A stretch of DNA of 64,000 nt from Christensenella sp. UBA6345 (GTDB lineage Bacteria; Bacillota; Clostridia; Christensenellales; UBA1242): positions 1 through 64,000 of the forward strand of contig DJSB01000033.1 in NCBI GenBank assembly GCA_002437945.1. The letters are read 5' to 3'. The first letter of the stretch is position 1. The number at the start of each line of letters is the position of its first letter. Under the pieces are notes generated by a model. It had not been told where the DNA came from. It searched no databases and saw nothing but the letters and a program-made list of their open reading frames with translations. Positions 44,863 through 53,814 of this stretch are shown in pieces. The translations under genes and the position numbers were made by a program.

Positions 44863-45351
44863 TTATACTTTTTCAGCAGTCTTTCTTACTGCAGTCTTTG
44901 TTGTTGTGGTTTTTGCGGTTTTTGTAGCAGATGCTGTCTTTTTAGGAGCAGTCTTTTTAGCAGGTTTTTCTGCTTTAGTTGCTTCTACAACTTTCTTATC
45001 TGCTTTTTTAGTTTCTTTTTTAATAGTTACGGCCTTATCTAGACTTGCACCGCAATGTTTACAAATTCTAACTTTCTTTCCGTCAACTTCTTTATTTGCA
45101 ATTCTGGTTGCTTTTTTGCAAGCAGGGCAAACAACTTGAACATTAGAAGCGTTAATCTTACCTTCTTTTTTAATGATTCCGCCTTGTTCTTGTGCATTTC
45201 TTGCTTTTTTGTGTTTGTTAATAATATTAACTTTTTCAACAACAACAGCATTTTCAGAAGGCATTGCACTTAAAACTTTACCAGTTTTACCTTTGTCTTT
45301 ACCAGCAATTACAACAACTGTATCGCCTTTTTTAACATGTAAATTTGCCAT
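44863..45351 (-). CDS. rplX: 50S ribosomal protein L24 with zinc ribbon and long basic tail
   Basis: The KOW domain ([20 protein letters not shown]) is followed by a zinc ribbon with CPACKK and CKHCG, as in many Firmicutes. After about residue 108 comes an extra tail of about 54 residues rich in Lys, Ala and Thr ([20 protein letters not shown]), giving 162 residues instead of about 105. The tail style matches the N-terminal extension of L30 five genes downstream in the same operon. L24 starts 50S assembly; what the tail does is unknown. Confidence 0.95.
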   Translation of the reverse strand: MANLHVKKGDTVVVIAGKDKGKTGKVLSAMPSENAVVVEKVNIINKHKKARNAQEQGGIIKKEGKINASNVQVVCPACKKATRIANKEVDGKKVRICKHCGASLDKAVTIKKETKKADKKVVEATKAEKPAKKTAPKKTASATKTAKTTTTKTAVRKTAEKV

Positions 45352-45360
45352 AATACCCTC

Positions 45361-45729
45361 CTATAATACTTCTGGAGCAAGGGAAATAATCTTCATGTAA
45401 CCCTTATCTCTTAATTCTCTTGCTATTGGTCCGAAAATACGTGTACCTTTAGGTTGTTTTTGATTGTCAATAATAACGGCTGCATTGTCATCAAATTTAA
45501 CGTAAGTACCATCAGGACGTCTAACACCCTTACTTGTTCTAACGATAACTGCTTTAACAACATCACCTTTCTTAACAACTCCACCTGGAGTAGCAGATTT
45601 AACAGAAGCAACAATTATGTCACCAATGTTACCGCTTCTTCTAAAAGAGCCACCCAAAACGCGAATACACATAATTTGTTTAGCGCCTGTATTATCAGCA
45701 ACTTTTAATCTTGTTTGTGGTTGTACCAT
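45361..45729 (-). CDS. rplN: 50S ribosomal protein L14
   Basis: The 122-residue protein reads [20 protein letters not shown] and ends [18 protein letters not shown], typical of L14, which forms an inter-subunit bridge. It lies 10 bases after rpsQ and 9 before rplX. Confidence 0.97.
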   Translation of the reverse strand: MVQPQTRLKVADNTGAKQIMCIRVLGGSFRRSGNIGDIIVASVKSATPGGVVKKGDVVKAVIVRTSKGVRRPDGTYVKFDDNAAVIIDNQKQPKGTRIFGPIARELRDKGYMKIISLAPEVL

Positions 45730-45739
45730 AATTTACTCC

Positions 45740-46009
45740 TTATTTTGCTCTCTCTATAATTCTTAATACTCTGAAATATTTATCCTTGCTTAGTGGGCGA
45801 GTTTCCATAATTTCTACTGTATCACCAATACCGCATTCGTTCTTTTCATCATGTGCTTTGAACTTTGTGGTTTGTTTATAAACTTTTCCGTAGATAGGAT
45901 GTCTTTTGTTTTCAACGCAAGCAATAACAACAGTTTTGTCCATTTTGTTACTTACAACAACACCTGTACGAGTTCTACGAGCGTTTCTATTTAATGTTTC
46001 GTTACTCAT
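45740..46009 (-). CDS. rpsQ: 30S ribosomal protein S17
   Basis: The 89-residue OB-fold protein shows [20 protein letters not shown] and the [19 protein letters not shown] end. It binds 16S rRNA early in assembly. Position between rpmC and rplN is standard. Confidence 0.97.
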   Translation of the reverse strand: MSNETLNRNARRTRTGVVVSNKMDKTVVIACVENKRHPIYGKVYKQTTKFKAHDEKNECGIGDTVEIMETRPLSKDKYFRVLRIIERAK

Positions 46010-46024
46010 ATAATCCTCCTAAGC

Positions 46025-46231
46025 CTAAGCATTTCCTTCAGATTTTTGTGCACGTTCTGTCAAAATTGTATTAACTCTGGCAATATCTTTCTTGCACTTA
46101 TTTAATTGCATTGGGTTTGTTAATTGACCTGTTGCATGTGAAAAACGAAGGTTAAAAAGTTCTTGTTTAAGACTTTTTAATTTAGCATTAAGCTCCTCGT
46201 TGGTCATTTCTCTTAATTCTTTCGCTTTCAT
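46025..46231 (-). CDS. rpmC: 50S ribosomal protein L29
   Basis: The 68-residue two-helix protein begins [20 protein letters not shown] and contains LFNLRFSHATGQLTNPMQL. It sits at the peptide exit near the trigger factor site. Its ATG overlaps the rplP stop by one base (TAATG), coupling translation. Confidence 0.96.
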   Translation of the reverse strand: MKAKELREMTNEELNAKLKSLKQELFNLRFSHATGQLTNPMQLNKCKKDIARVNTILTERAQKSEGNA

Positions 46232-46689
46232 TATTCAGCACCACCTTCAATAGTTTGTTTAGGTGCAGCAGCATTTTCTAAATCAGCCTTGGACACAAAC
46301 TTGGTTTTGCAAGGAAGTTTGTGAGCAGCAAGTCTTAATGCTTCTCTAGCTGTTTCTTCGGTTACTTCACCTAATTCAAATAACACTCTACCTGGTTTAA
46401 CAACAGCAACCCAAAATTCAGTGTTACCTTTACCTTTACCCATTCTAACCTCGGCAGGTTTTTTGGTTACTGGTTTGTGTGGGAAAATATTTATCCATAA
46501 TTTACCACCACGTTTTGTATAACGAGAAATTGCAATTCTGGCAGCCTCAATTTGATTACCTGTCATCCAGCAAGGTTCGGTAGCAACTAATCCATATTCG
46601 CCATAAGCGATTTTGTTACCACGTGTAGCCTTACCTGTCATTCTGCCACGGAACTGTTTTCTGTGTTTAGCTCTCTTAGGCAATAACAT
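46231..46689 (-). CDS. rplP: 50S ribosomal protein L16
   Basis: The 152-residue protein starts [17 protein letters not shown]; this ATG has GGAGG 8 bases upstream, better than an ATG two codons earlier. It keeps the conserved [20 protein letters not shown] and [21 protein letters not shown]16 positions A-site tRNA. Its start overlaps the rpsC end by 14 bases. Confidence 0.97.
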   Translation of the reverse strand: MLLPKRAKHRKQFRGRMTGKATRGNKIAYGEYGLVATEPCWMTGNQIEAARIAISRYTKRGGKLWINIFPHKPVTKKPAEVRMGKGKGNTEFWVAVVKPGRVLFELGEVTEETAREALRLAAHKLPCKTKFVSKADLENAAAPKQTIEGGAE

Positions 46690-47368
46690 CTGCATTTCCT
46701 CCTTGTTCGTTTTGTTTATCCATTGCAGGTGCTTTCTTTCCTAGAATTTCACCTTTGCAAATCCAAACCTTAACACCTAATACACCATAAGTTGTCTTTG
46801 CAATACAATTAGCATAGTCAATGTCTGAACGTAATGTTTGAAGTGGAAGCATACCTTCTTGGTAATGTTCACTTCTAGCAATTTCAGCACCATCTAATCT
46901 ACCACTAATCATAATCTTACAACCTTTAGCGCCTGCTTTCATAACTTTTTGCATTGCTTGCTTCATAGCACGACGGAATGCAACACGTTTTTCAAGTTGA
47001 GCGCAGATTGATTGTCCAACTAACATAGCATCTAGGTCAGGTTTTTTAACTTCTTTAATATTAACACTTACATTTTTGTTTTCAGTAAGGGCTAAAATTT
47101 CTTTCTTAATTTCTTCAACGCCAGCACCTTTGTTACCAATTAAAACGCCTGGACGAGAAGTGTAAATATCAACAACTACGCGGTTAGCAGTTCTTTCAAT
47201 ATCAACTTTTGAAATACCACAAGTAGCATATTTAGTATTGATATGTTTACGAATATGTTGATCTTCAACTAAAAACTTTGAAAAGTCTTTCTTATTAGAA
47301 ATCCAAGAAGAACTCCAGTCTTTATTGATACCAACTCTCATTCCGTGAGGACTAACTTTTTGACCCAT
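46676..47368 (-). CDS. rpsC: 30S ribosomal protein S3
   Basis: The 230-residue protein starts [20 protein letters not shown] after AGGAGG; an in-frame start eight codons earlier is rejected. It has the KH domain ([20 protein letters not shown]) and a C-terminal domain with [21 protein letters not shown]3 lines the mRNA entry tunnel and has helicase activity there. Confidence 0.97.
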   Translation of the reverse strand: MGQKVSPHGMRVGINKDWSSSWISNKKDFSKFLVEDQHIRKHINTKYATCGISKVDIERTANRVVVDIYTSRPGVLIGNKGAGVEEIKKEILALTENKNVSVNIKEVKKPDLDAMLVGQSICAQLEKRVAFRRAMKQAMQKVMKAGAKGCKIMISGRLDGAEIARSEHYQEGMLPLQTLRSDIDYANCIAKTTYGVLGVKVWICKGEILGKKAPAMDKQNEQGGNADVIA

Positions 47369-47378
47369 CGAAAACCTC

Positions 47379-47768
47379 CTACTTCTTAACACTGTCTAAC
47401 ACGATTGTGATGTGACAGGTCCTTTTTAGTATAATATCGTGGCCGCCTCTACCTCTCCAAATTCCACGTTTTAGGGTTGGACCTTGGTTAGCGTAGCCTT
47501 CAGCTACAAATAAATCTTCTTTGTTTAAGCCTTTATTATGCTCTGCATTAGCAGCAGCAGAATTTAAAACTTTAATAACAGCATCACTTGCTGTGCTAGG
47601 AGTTTGTTCTAGCAAAGCAACGGCTTCTGCATATGGTTTACCAATAACTAAATCGATAACACGTTTAGCCTTAGTAGAACTCATTCTAACATATCTAGCA
47701 GTAGCATATGGGCGATTATCTTTGTTTTCAATTCTAGCAGCGGCTTTTTCTCTAATTCTTTTTGCCAT
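47379..47768 (-). CDS. rplV: 50S ribosomal protein L22
   Basis: The 129-residue protein has ARYVRMSSTKAKRVIDLV and the beta-hairpin GPTLKRGIWRGRGG that lines the exit tunnel; changes in this loop are known to affect macrolides in other bacteria. The loop looks standard. It lies between rpsS and rpsC. Confidence 0.97.
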   Translation of the reverse strand: MAKRIREKAAARIENKDNRPYATARYVRMSSTKAKRVIDLVIGKPYAEAVALLEQTPSTASDAVIKVLNSAAANAEHNKGLNKEDLFVAEGYANQGPTLKRGIWRGRGGHDIILKRTCHITIVLDSVKK

Positions 47769-47781
47769 AACTTACTCCTTC

Positions 47782-48048
47782 TTACTTCTTATCCCCACCA
47801 TGACCTTTAAAGGTTCTGGTTGGTGCAAATTCGCCTAATTTATGACCAATCATTTCACTTGTGCAATAAACAGGAATATGTTTAGAGCCATTGTGAACTG
47901 CGATTGTATGTCCAATAAATTCAGGATATATTGTTGAAGAACGGCTCCAAGTCTTAATTACTTGTTTTTTGCCACTTTCGTTCATTTCAACAACACGCTT
48001 TAATAATTTTTCCTCTACATAAGGTTTTTTCTTTAATGACCTACTCAT
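47782..48048 (-). CDS. rpsS: 30S ribosomal protein S19
   Basis: The 88-residue protein begins [19 protein letters not shown] and contains [21 protein letters not shown]19 forms a complex with S13 in the 30S head. Order L2-S19-L22 is standard. Confidence 0.97.
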   Translation of the reverse strand: MSRSLKKKPYVEEKLLKRVVEMNESGKKQVIKTWSRSSTIYPEFIGHTIAVHNGSKHIPVYCTSEMIGHKLGEFAPTRTFKGHGGDKK

Positions 48049-48057
48049 ACTTCACTC

Positions 48058-48885
48058 CTAATTAACACGCTTAATAATTAACTTATTGCTTTGTTTTTTA
48101 TGTTTTCTTGTCTTCATGCCAAGTGCAGGTTTACCCCAAGGAGTAAGTGGTGATTTTCTACCAACTGGTGACTTACCTTCACCACCACCATGTGGGTGGT
48201 CTACTGGGTTCATAACTGAACCACGAACTGTTGGTCTAACACCCATGTGTCTAACACGTCCAGCCTTACCAAGAGAAACAATTTCGTGTTCTGGGTTACC
48301 TACTGTACCTATTGTAGCACGACACTCATTAGGTACCATTCTCATTTCGCCACTAGGTAATTTAATAGTAGCAAAATTGCCTTCTTTAGCCATTAATCTT
48401 GCTTCGTTACCAGCAGAACGAACGATTTGACCGCCCTTACCTGGTTGAAGTTCGATATTGTGGATAACTGCGCCGACTGGCATATCTTTTAATTTTAAAC
48501 AGTTACCTGCTTTGATTTCTACATCTTGTCCGCTCATAACTGTATCGCCAACATTAAGTCCGATTGGGGCTAAAATGTAACGTTTTTCACCATCTACATA
48601 ATTAAGTAAAGCAATGTATGCAGAACGGTTAGGATCATATTCTATAGAAGCAACGCGTGCAGGAACATTATCCTTATCACGTTTGAAATCTATAATTCTA
48701 TATTTAACTCTGTTACCGCCGCCTTTATGTCTTACGGTTAATGTACCTTGGTTATTACGTCCAGCATATTTTTTCTTTACTGCAAGCAAACTCTTTTCTG
48801 GAGTTGATTTTGTAATTTCTTCAAAACTTGCTGTGGTGTAAGTACGACGAGCTGGAGAAGTTGGTTTATATGTTTTAATAGCCAT
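48058..48885 (-). CDS. rplB: 50S ribosomal protein L2
   Basis: The 275-residue protein supports the peptidyl-transferase centre. The conserved C-terminal [20 protein letters not shown] carries the invariant His needed for activity in other bacteria. N-terminal [20 protein letters not shown] and full length are typical. Confidence 0.97.
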   Translation of the reverse strand: MAIKTYKPTSPARRTYTTASFEEITKSTPEKSLLAVKKKYAGRNNQGTLTVRHKGGGNRVKYRIIDFKRDKDNVPARVASIEYDPNRSAYIALLNYVDGEKRYILAPIGLNVGDTVMSGQDVEIKAGNCLKLKDMPVGAVIHNIELQPGKGGQIVRSAGNEARLMAKEGNFATIKLPSGEMRMVPNECRATIGTVGNPEHEIVSLGKAGRVRHMGVRPTVRGSVMNPVDHPHGGGEGKSPVGRKSPLTPWGKPALGMKTRKHKKQSNKLIIKRVN

Positions 48886-48908
48886 ATTAATATTTTCCTC
48901 CTTAACTC

Positions 48909-49199
48909 TTATGACAAGCTGTCAAAGAACTCAATTGTCTTGCTATCTTGAGTAAGTGTTACATACGCTTTCTTATAGTCTGAAGTGTAACCTTGAGTCT
49001 TACCTTGTCTTCTTAATTTACCATCAACGTTTGCTGTGTTAACTTTTGCAACTTTAACACCAAACAATGATTCAACTGCATTTTTAATTTCAGTTTTGTT
49101 AGCATCTTTCTTAACAACAAATGCATATCTTTTGTTAGCAATATTTGCATATGTTTTTTCGCTTAATAGCGGTTTAATAATAATATCAAATTGTTTCAT
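48909..49199 (-). CDS. rplW: 50S ribosomal protein L23
   Basis: The 96-residue protein shows [20 protein letters not shown] and [20 protein letters not shown]. It is the docking site for trigger factor and SRP at the tunnel exit. Its ATG overlaps the rplD stop by one base. Confidence 0.97.
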   Translation of the reverse strand: MKQFDIIIKPLLSEKTYANIANKRYAFVVKKDANKTEIKNAVESLFGVKVAKVNTANVDGKLRRQGKTQGYTSDYKKAYVTLTQDSKTIEFFDSLS

Positions 49200-49822
49200 T
49201 ATCCTTTATATGCCTCCTCTAAATATTTAGCAGCATCTTGGGTTAAAACAACTTTGTCATTAGATACAATGTCATAAATGTTAACCACGCTAGCATTGGT
49301 TACTTCAACGTTAGGTAAATTGTTAGATGCACGCATTACCAATTCGTCTTTTTCTTTTGTTACAAAAACAACAGATTTGTCAATTTTTAAATTCTTTAAA
49401 ACATTAGCCATCAATTTAGTTTTTGCATCACTTAAATTCAAGTTGTCAACAACAATAACTTCTTGATTCTTTAATTTTGTGCTGATTGCACTCTTAAATG
49501 CGGTACGTTTTGCTTCTTTATTGATTTTCTTACTGAAATCTCTTGGCTTTGGAGCAAATACTATGCCACCACCTCTCCATTGTGGACCTTTAGTAGATCC
49601 TTGACGAGCGTGACCAGTATGTTTTTGTCTCCAAGGCTTTTTAGCATGTCCGCGAACTTCGGAACGAGTTAAAGTACTTTTTGTACCTTGACGAAGATTA
49701 GATAAATATGCAACTACAACTTGATGAATAAGACCTTCGTTGTATTCTTGCTTAAATACTTCGTCGCTTAACTTTAAGGTTCCTACTTCTTCACCTGAAA
49801 TATTTAAAACTTTAACGTTCAT
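49199..49822 (-). CDS. rplD: 50S ribosomal protein L4
   Basis: The 207-residue protein has the extended loop KKPWRQKHTGHARQGSTKGP that reaches the tunnel constriction. In Escherichia coli L4 represses its own S10 operon through the leader. The leader here (50805-51024) is strongly folded, so a similar loop is possible but unproven. Confidence 0.97.
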   Translation of the reverse strand: MNVKVLNISGEEVGTLKLSDEVFKQEYNEGLIHQVVVAYLSNLRQGTKSTLTRSEVRGHAKKPWRQKHTGHARQGSTKGPQWRGGGIVFAPKPRDFSKKINKEAKRTAFKSAISTKLKNQEVIVVDNLNLSDAKTKLMANVLKNLKIDKSVVFVTKEKDELVMRASNNLPNVEVTNASVVNIYDIVSNDKVVLTQDAAKYLEEAYKG

Positions 49823-49835
49823 AATTCAACTCTCC

Positions 49836-50471
49836 TTAATTAGCCTTAACTGCTTCTTTAATTGTTAAAAGACTACCTTTAACACCTGGAACAGCGCCTT
49901 TAATTAAAAGGATGTTGCGTTCAGGGTCAACTTTAACAACTTTTAAGTTTTGGATGGTTACTCTTTCATTTCCCCATCTACCACTCATCCTGTGACCTTT
50001 GAATACTTTACCAGGATATGTGTTGGCTCCGTTACCACCAGCGTGGCGGTGAACTGGACCGTTACCATGAGTCATTCTCATACGGTTGAAGTTCCATTTC
50101 TTAATAAGACCAGACCAACCATGACCCTTACTTGTTCCAACTACGTCAACTAAGTCGCCTTCGCTAAAAATAGAACAATCGATTTTAGCACCTAATTGAT
50201 ATTCATCAGCGTTATCTAAAGTAAATTCTTTAACAAAACGCTTTGGTGTGATTTCGGCTTTTTTAAACTTGCCCATTTCTGGTTTGCTAACCAAATTTTC
50301 ACGCTTTTCGTCAAATGCTACTTGTACAGCCTTGTATCCATCTTTTTCCATGCTCTTAACTTGTGTTACAAAGCAAGGACCTGCTTCAACAACTGTTACA
50401 GGAACAACTAAGCCATTAGCGGAAAAAATCTGAGTCATGCCAAGTTTTTTGCCTAAAATTGCTTTTTTCAT
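49836..50471 (-). CDS. rplC: 50S ribosomal protein L3
   Basis: The 211-residue protein starts MKKAILGKKLGMTQIFSANG and carries the central extension THGNGPVHRHAGGNGANTYP that approaches the peptidyl-transferase centre. It follows rpsJ by 24 bases in the standard order. Confidence 0.97.
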   Translation of the reverse strand: MKKAILGKKLGMTQIFSANGLVVPVTVVEAGPCFVTQVKSMEKDGYKAVQVAFDEKRENLVSKPEMGKFKKAEITPKRFVKEFTLDNADEYQLGAKIDCSIFSEGDLVDVVGTSKGHGWSGLIKKWNFNRMRMTHGNGPVHRHAGGNGANTYPGKVFKGHRMSGRWGNERVTIQNLKVVKVDPERNILLIKGAVPGVKGSLLTIKEAVKAN

Positions 50472-50495
50472 AATTCTTTAATTCTCCTTACAGTT

Positions 50496-50804
50496 TTATA
50501 ATTTTATATTGATGTCTACGCCAGCAGGCAATTCTAACTTCATTAAAGCGTCAACTGCTTTTGCTGATGGGCTATAAATATCAATAAGTCTTTTATGAGT
50601 TCTCATCTCAAATTGTTCACGTGAATCCTTATATTTATGTGGAGCACGTATTATTGTAACAACTTCCTTATCTGTTGGTAGTGGAACTGGACCACTTACT
50701 TTAGCACCAGACTTGATAGCAGTATCAATAATTCTCTTACTTGCTTGATCGATTAAGTTGTGATCGAAAGCAGCAAGTTTAACTCTGATTTTTTGTGTTG
50801 CCAT
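50496..50804 (-). CDS. rpsJ: 30S ribosomal protein S10
   Basis: The 102-residue protein reads [20 protein letters not shown] with [20 protein letters not shown]. It belongs to the 30S head and also acts in transcription antitermination as NusE. It is the first gene of the cluster, after GGAGG and a folded leader of about 220 bases. The str genes (rpsL, rpsG, fusA, tuf) do not precede it here. Confidence 0.97.
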   Translation of the reverse strand: MATQKIRVKLAAFDHNLIDQASKRIIDTAIKSGAKVSGPVPLPTDKEVVTIIRAPHKYKDSREQFEMRTHKRLIDIYSPSAKAVDALMKLELPAGVDINIKL

Positions 50805-51024
50805 TAATTTACCTCCATGAAAAATTAACTTACCTAAACCCTAAAAATTACATATTTTATATATAATTACTACACGTTTCCGTGTGTTTAGTGCTGTACT
50901 ACAAAAAAAATATGTATGGATTTAGTCATTTGCAATCTGTGTTGCAAACACTTGTCAAACGCAAATTATCCCCTAAAATTGGCGGTTTTATGAGTAACTT
51001 TGCGTTCCACCCCATAATACAGCA
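50805..51024 (-). promoter_or_regulatory. Folded leader of the S10 cluster
   Basis: The leader runs from a predicted start near 51023 to rpsJ. A long-range stem, 51018-51025 with 50891-50898 (8 pairs), closes a domain with two inner stems: 50999-51006 with 50958-50965 (8 pairs) and 50942-50948 with 50929-50935 (7 pairs, loop of 6). A separate hairpin 50881-50885 with 50872-50876 is capped by a GAAA tetraloop. This looks like an autoregulatory ribosomal-protein leader. The binding protein is unknown, with L4 the usual candidate. Confidence 0.6.
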
Positions 51025-51029
51025 CACTA

Positions 51030-51058
51030 ATTCTACCTAAAAACACGACAAAAGTCAA
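51030..51058 (-). promoter_or_regulatory. Promoter of the S10-spc-alpha cluster
   Basis: TTGACT (51053-51058), a 17-base spacer and TAGAAT (51030-51035), about 225 bases upstream of rpsJ, is the only strong promoter seen before the 30-gene cluster. Confidence 0.7.
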
Positions 51059-51103
51059 CACATATTTTAAAAAAAGTACATATTGTTTTTTGGTTATTTT
51101 GCA

Positions 51104-51145
51104 CAAAAATATAGGACAACCAAGTTTTATCTTGATTGCCCTATA
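51104..51145 (-). terminator. Terminator after the InlB/BspA-like gene
   Basis: Thirteen pairs with G-U (51132-51144 region with 51112-51124) and a 6-base loop are followed on the minus strand by an AT-rich T-run. Between 51146 and 51328 I see only AT-rich sequence without structure or genes. Confidence 0.65.
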
Positions 51146-51328
51146 AATTTCTTTAAATTTTCATATCAAAAAGCATCTTGTAGCCATATTAAAAGCATTT
51201 TTAGTTGACACATACTATGTCTGCGTCATTTACTAATTAATTATGTTAAGTTTATTCTTTATTATTATATATATAAATATACAATTTAAATTTTAAACAC
51301 TTTTAGTAAATATCTCATACATAGTAAA

Positions 51329-53422
51329 TTAATCTAAAGGTTGCAATTTATCTTTAAACGAAGCATCATTAGATAATACTGTGTATAATGGATTAGATGA
51401 ATTTACATAAATTGTTTCTACAGTAGGTATTAATACTTTGCTAAATCTGCTTGATTCATTATTAAATCTTTTACCATTTTCATCAACCACTTCTTGTGCA
51501 GTCGTAATACGTATTGTCTTTAAAGAAATACAATTCATAAATGCACCAGTACCTATCTTATAACAATCTGCACCTAATTCAACACTACCAACTTTTGTAC
51601 CATTGAATGCAAATGGCATAATTTCTTGTAGAGTGCTTGTAGCAACAAAATCTGCCACCGATGAACAATTATAATATTTATATAGTTTTGTTTTTGTGGA
51701 ATTATATAATGCAAAGTTTTCAACTACATAATTAGCAGAATTAGATGTAATAGAAGATATAACACCAGAAACGATACTAGATTGAGTAAATGTACTATCG
51801 TCAATATCACTTACTTTACTTCCCAATACGACATTCTTAACCACACTATAATTGAATATATTTCCACCTATACGAGTTGCATTTAAAGTAACATTATCTA
51901 AATATTTTGTATAAGCAAAAGCATAATTGGCTATTACTTCTGTATCTGCAGGTGTAGAATAATCTGCTCCACCCCTACTTGCAGGATAACATATTAATTT
52001 AGTACACTCGGTATCCGATGAATTGGCCATACCGAATAACACGCCATCTTTTATTTTAAAATATGAATTAAAACCTTCATAAAATCCTATAGTAGATAAT
52101 GCAGGACAATTATTGAAAGCACCATCTTGAATCTCCAAAATAGAAGATTGCATTATAATTTGGGTTAAAGAAGTTGCATTAGTAAAATTAGATTTTATAG
52201 CAATAATATCACTATCATTATTTCTTCTAGGTATAATAATACTTGTTTCACTCTTATAGTCGTCTTTAAGGCCTGTAATAATATATCCATTAACAACATC
52301 GCCATTAGGTTTAGTTACACTATAACTTTGCATATCAAATGCTTCTAACTTGGTTTCGTTGTCAGGTGTTGGAATATCTCCAAATTTTGCTTGAATATTA
52401 ATTACATATGTGTCAAGACCATCTCTAATTTCTGTAATTGCATTATCAAAATTCATTTCAAAATCAAATCCGCCATCAGTTACTCTAAACCAACCAACAA
52501 ACATTTTGTTTTCCATAGTTGGGTCAATAGCAGGACGTGTAATCTTTTCGCCATAATTAATTGTTTGTGGCAAACCATACAACACACCATTTACATAGAA
52601 ATTAACTGTATATTTATATGGTATCCAATAAGCAAAGAATTGAACTTCTTTTTGATCTAGGGTGTAATGTTCAAAATCTATCTTATTATCTGGAGTAAAT
52701 TCTTCACTAATATACCAACCACCAAATGTATGTCCAGTTTTTGAGATACCATCAGCCAATTTTTGAGCATCTTCAGGAACTTTACTACCCCTTGGGAATG
52801 TACGGTCAGCCATAAAGCCGACACCATCTCCAGTAACATATTTAATAGTACTCATAGGTTCGCCCCATACAGCATAATATGTACAGTTTTCTCCTGGGAT
52901 TTTACCTTCACTACCCAATTCCATCATATCTTCATTAAATGTACTATAAACATAATTTTTATCAAGTGCCCAACCCTTTAATTCTTGATCGGTTTTTGTA
53001 AGTCCACAATCATCTTTAGGAAAAGTAAAAGGATTATCAAAAACATCTGTAATTGCGGCTGGCACAACACCTTCACCATCATTAGCATCAAACGAAACAG
53101 TAAATGTACCTTTTATAAAATGTGCATATATTGTTACATCACCATTAATTATATCTTCACCCGGCTTTGCTATAGTATTCTCATCAAAGTTACGAGAATA
53201 GTACCAGTTGTCAAAATAATGTCCATATTTACTAGGAGTATCAAGCAGTGGCAAAACATCACCTTTCTTTACTTCAATAGAATCAGCGACATTGTCAGCA
53301 AAAGACACAATGGCTGTTTTTGGCATAACAAAGACAACAAATAATGCTATTGCAGCACAAAATACTGCAATTGCCAAAAATACCCATATATATAAAGTTT
53401 TTCGTTTACTTATATAAGCCAT
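51329..53422 (-). CDS. Surface protein with InlB B-repeats and BspA-like leucine-rich repeats
   Basis: The 697-residue protein has an N-terminal anchor span (about residues 10-35) and no lipobox. Residues about 45-350 hold four or five InlB B-repeat (Flg_new) modules with the GWY/GWF hallmarks (FDNWYYSRNF, ELKGWALDKN, TFGGWYISEE, FVGWFRVTDG). Residues about 370-690 are BspA-type leucine-rich repeats (EIQDGAFNNCPALSTIGFYE, IGTGAFMNCISLKTIRI). Such proteins bind host or microbial partners. The start MAYISK follows AGGAG by 5 bases; a longer frame is rejected. There is no C-terminal sorting signal. It lies just upstream of the S10 promoter. Confidence 0.85.
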   Translation of the reverse strand: MAYISKRKTLYIWVFLAIAVFCAAIALFVVFVMPKTAIVSFADNVADSIEVKKGDVLPLLDTPSKYGHYFDNWYYSRNFDENTIAKPGEDIINGDVTIYAHFIKGTFTVSFDANDGEGVVPAAITDVFDNPFTFPKDDCGLTKTDQELKGWALDKNYVYSTFNEDMMELGSEGKIPGENCTYYAVWGEPMSTIKYVTGDGVGFMADRTFPRGSKVPEDAQKLADGISKTGHTFGGWYISEEFTPDNKIDFEHYTLDQKEVQFFAYWIPYKYTVNFYVNGVLYGLPQTINYGEKITRPAIDPTMENKMFVGWFRVTDGGFDFEMNFDNAITEIRDGLDTYVINIQAKFGDIPTPDNETKLEAFDMQSYSVTKPNGDVVNGYIITGLKDDYKSETSIIIPRRNNDSDIIAIKSNFTNATSLTQIIMQSSILEIQDGAFNNCPALSTIGFYEGFNSYFKIKDGVLFGMANSSDTECTKLICYPASRGGADYSTPADTEVIANYAFAYTKYLDNVTLNATRIGGNIFNYSVVKNVVLGSKVSDIDDSTFTQSSIVSGVISSITSNSANYVVENFALYNSTKTKLYKYYNCSSVADFVATSTLQEIMPFAFNGTKVGSVELGADCYKIGTGAFMNCISLKTIRITTAQEVVDENGKRFNNESSRFSKVLIPTVETIYVNSSNPLYTVLSNDASFKDKLQPLD

Positions 53423-53538
53423 AACTACTCCTTTATTTTTCTTTAGTTTGTGTAAAATAATCAATTAAATTAAAAATTTAATCAAGGATTTTACATTTAA
53501 TTGTAATTACATAATACACAACAAATACAAACGAATAT

Positions 53539-53790
53539 TTATTTAATCAATTCGTTAAGTTTAGACAACATAAAATCCACTTCAATACCATGAACTGCTG
53601 CTGCTTGTTCTAAAGTCTCCATAAGACTAAATGGACAAGTAAAACAATGCATACCAAAACCAGTAAGCACTTCTTCAACGCCATCACACAATTGTAATGC
53701 TTCGCCTATAGTCATATCTTTTTTAAACTTTTTTGCGTTCTTTTTGCAATATTTTTTATTGTCATCAACTAATTTAACTTTCTTTTCCAT
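53539..53790 (-). CDS. DUF1858-domain small protein
   Basis: The 83-residue protein has a basic start and the DUF1858 domain: DMTIGEALQLCDGVEEVLTG, then GMHCFTCPFSLMETLEQAA and HGIEVDFMLSKLNELI. The C-x2-C pair is the hallmark and suggests a redox or metal role; in other genomes the domain accompanies hybrid-cluster proteins and redox enzymes. It lies 24 bases after the SPFH gene and may share its transcript. Confidence 0.82.
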   Translation of the reverse strand: MEKKVKLVDDNKKYCKKNAKKFKKDMTIGEALQLCDGVEEVLTGFGMHCFTCPFSLMETLEQAAAVHGIEVDFMLSKLNELIK

Positions 53791-53814
53791 AATTTATCCT
53801 TTTGAATTATTAAT

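Noticed and set aside
44906..45139. Plus-strand hydrophobic open frame opposite rplX (similar ones at 41939-42208 and 19404-19655)
   Set aside because: These are the antisense of Lys/Ala/Thr-rich tails, which read as Val/Phe/Ala-rich; they have no ribosome site of their own and oppose certain genes.
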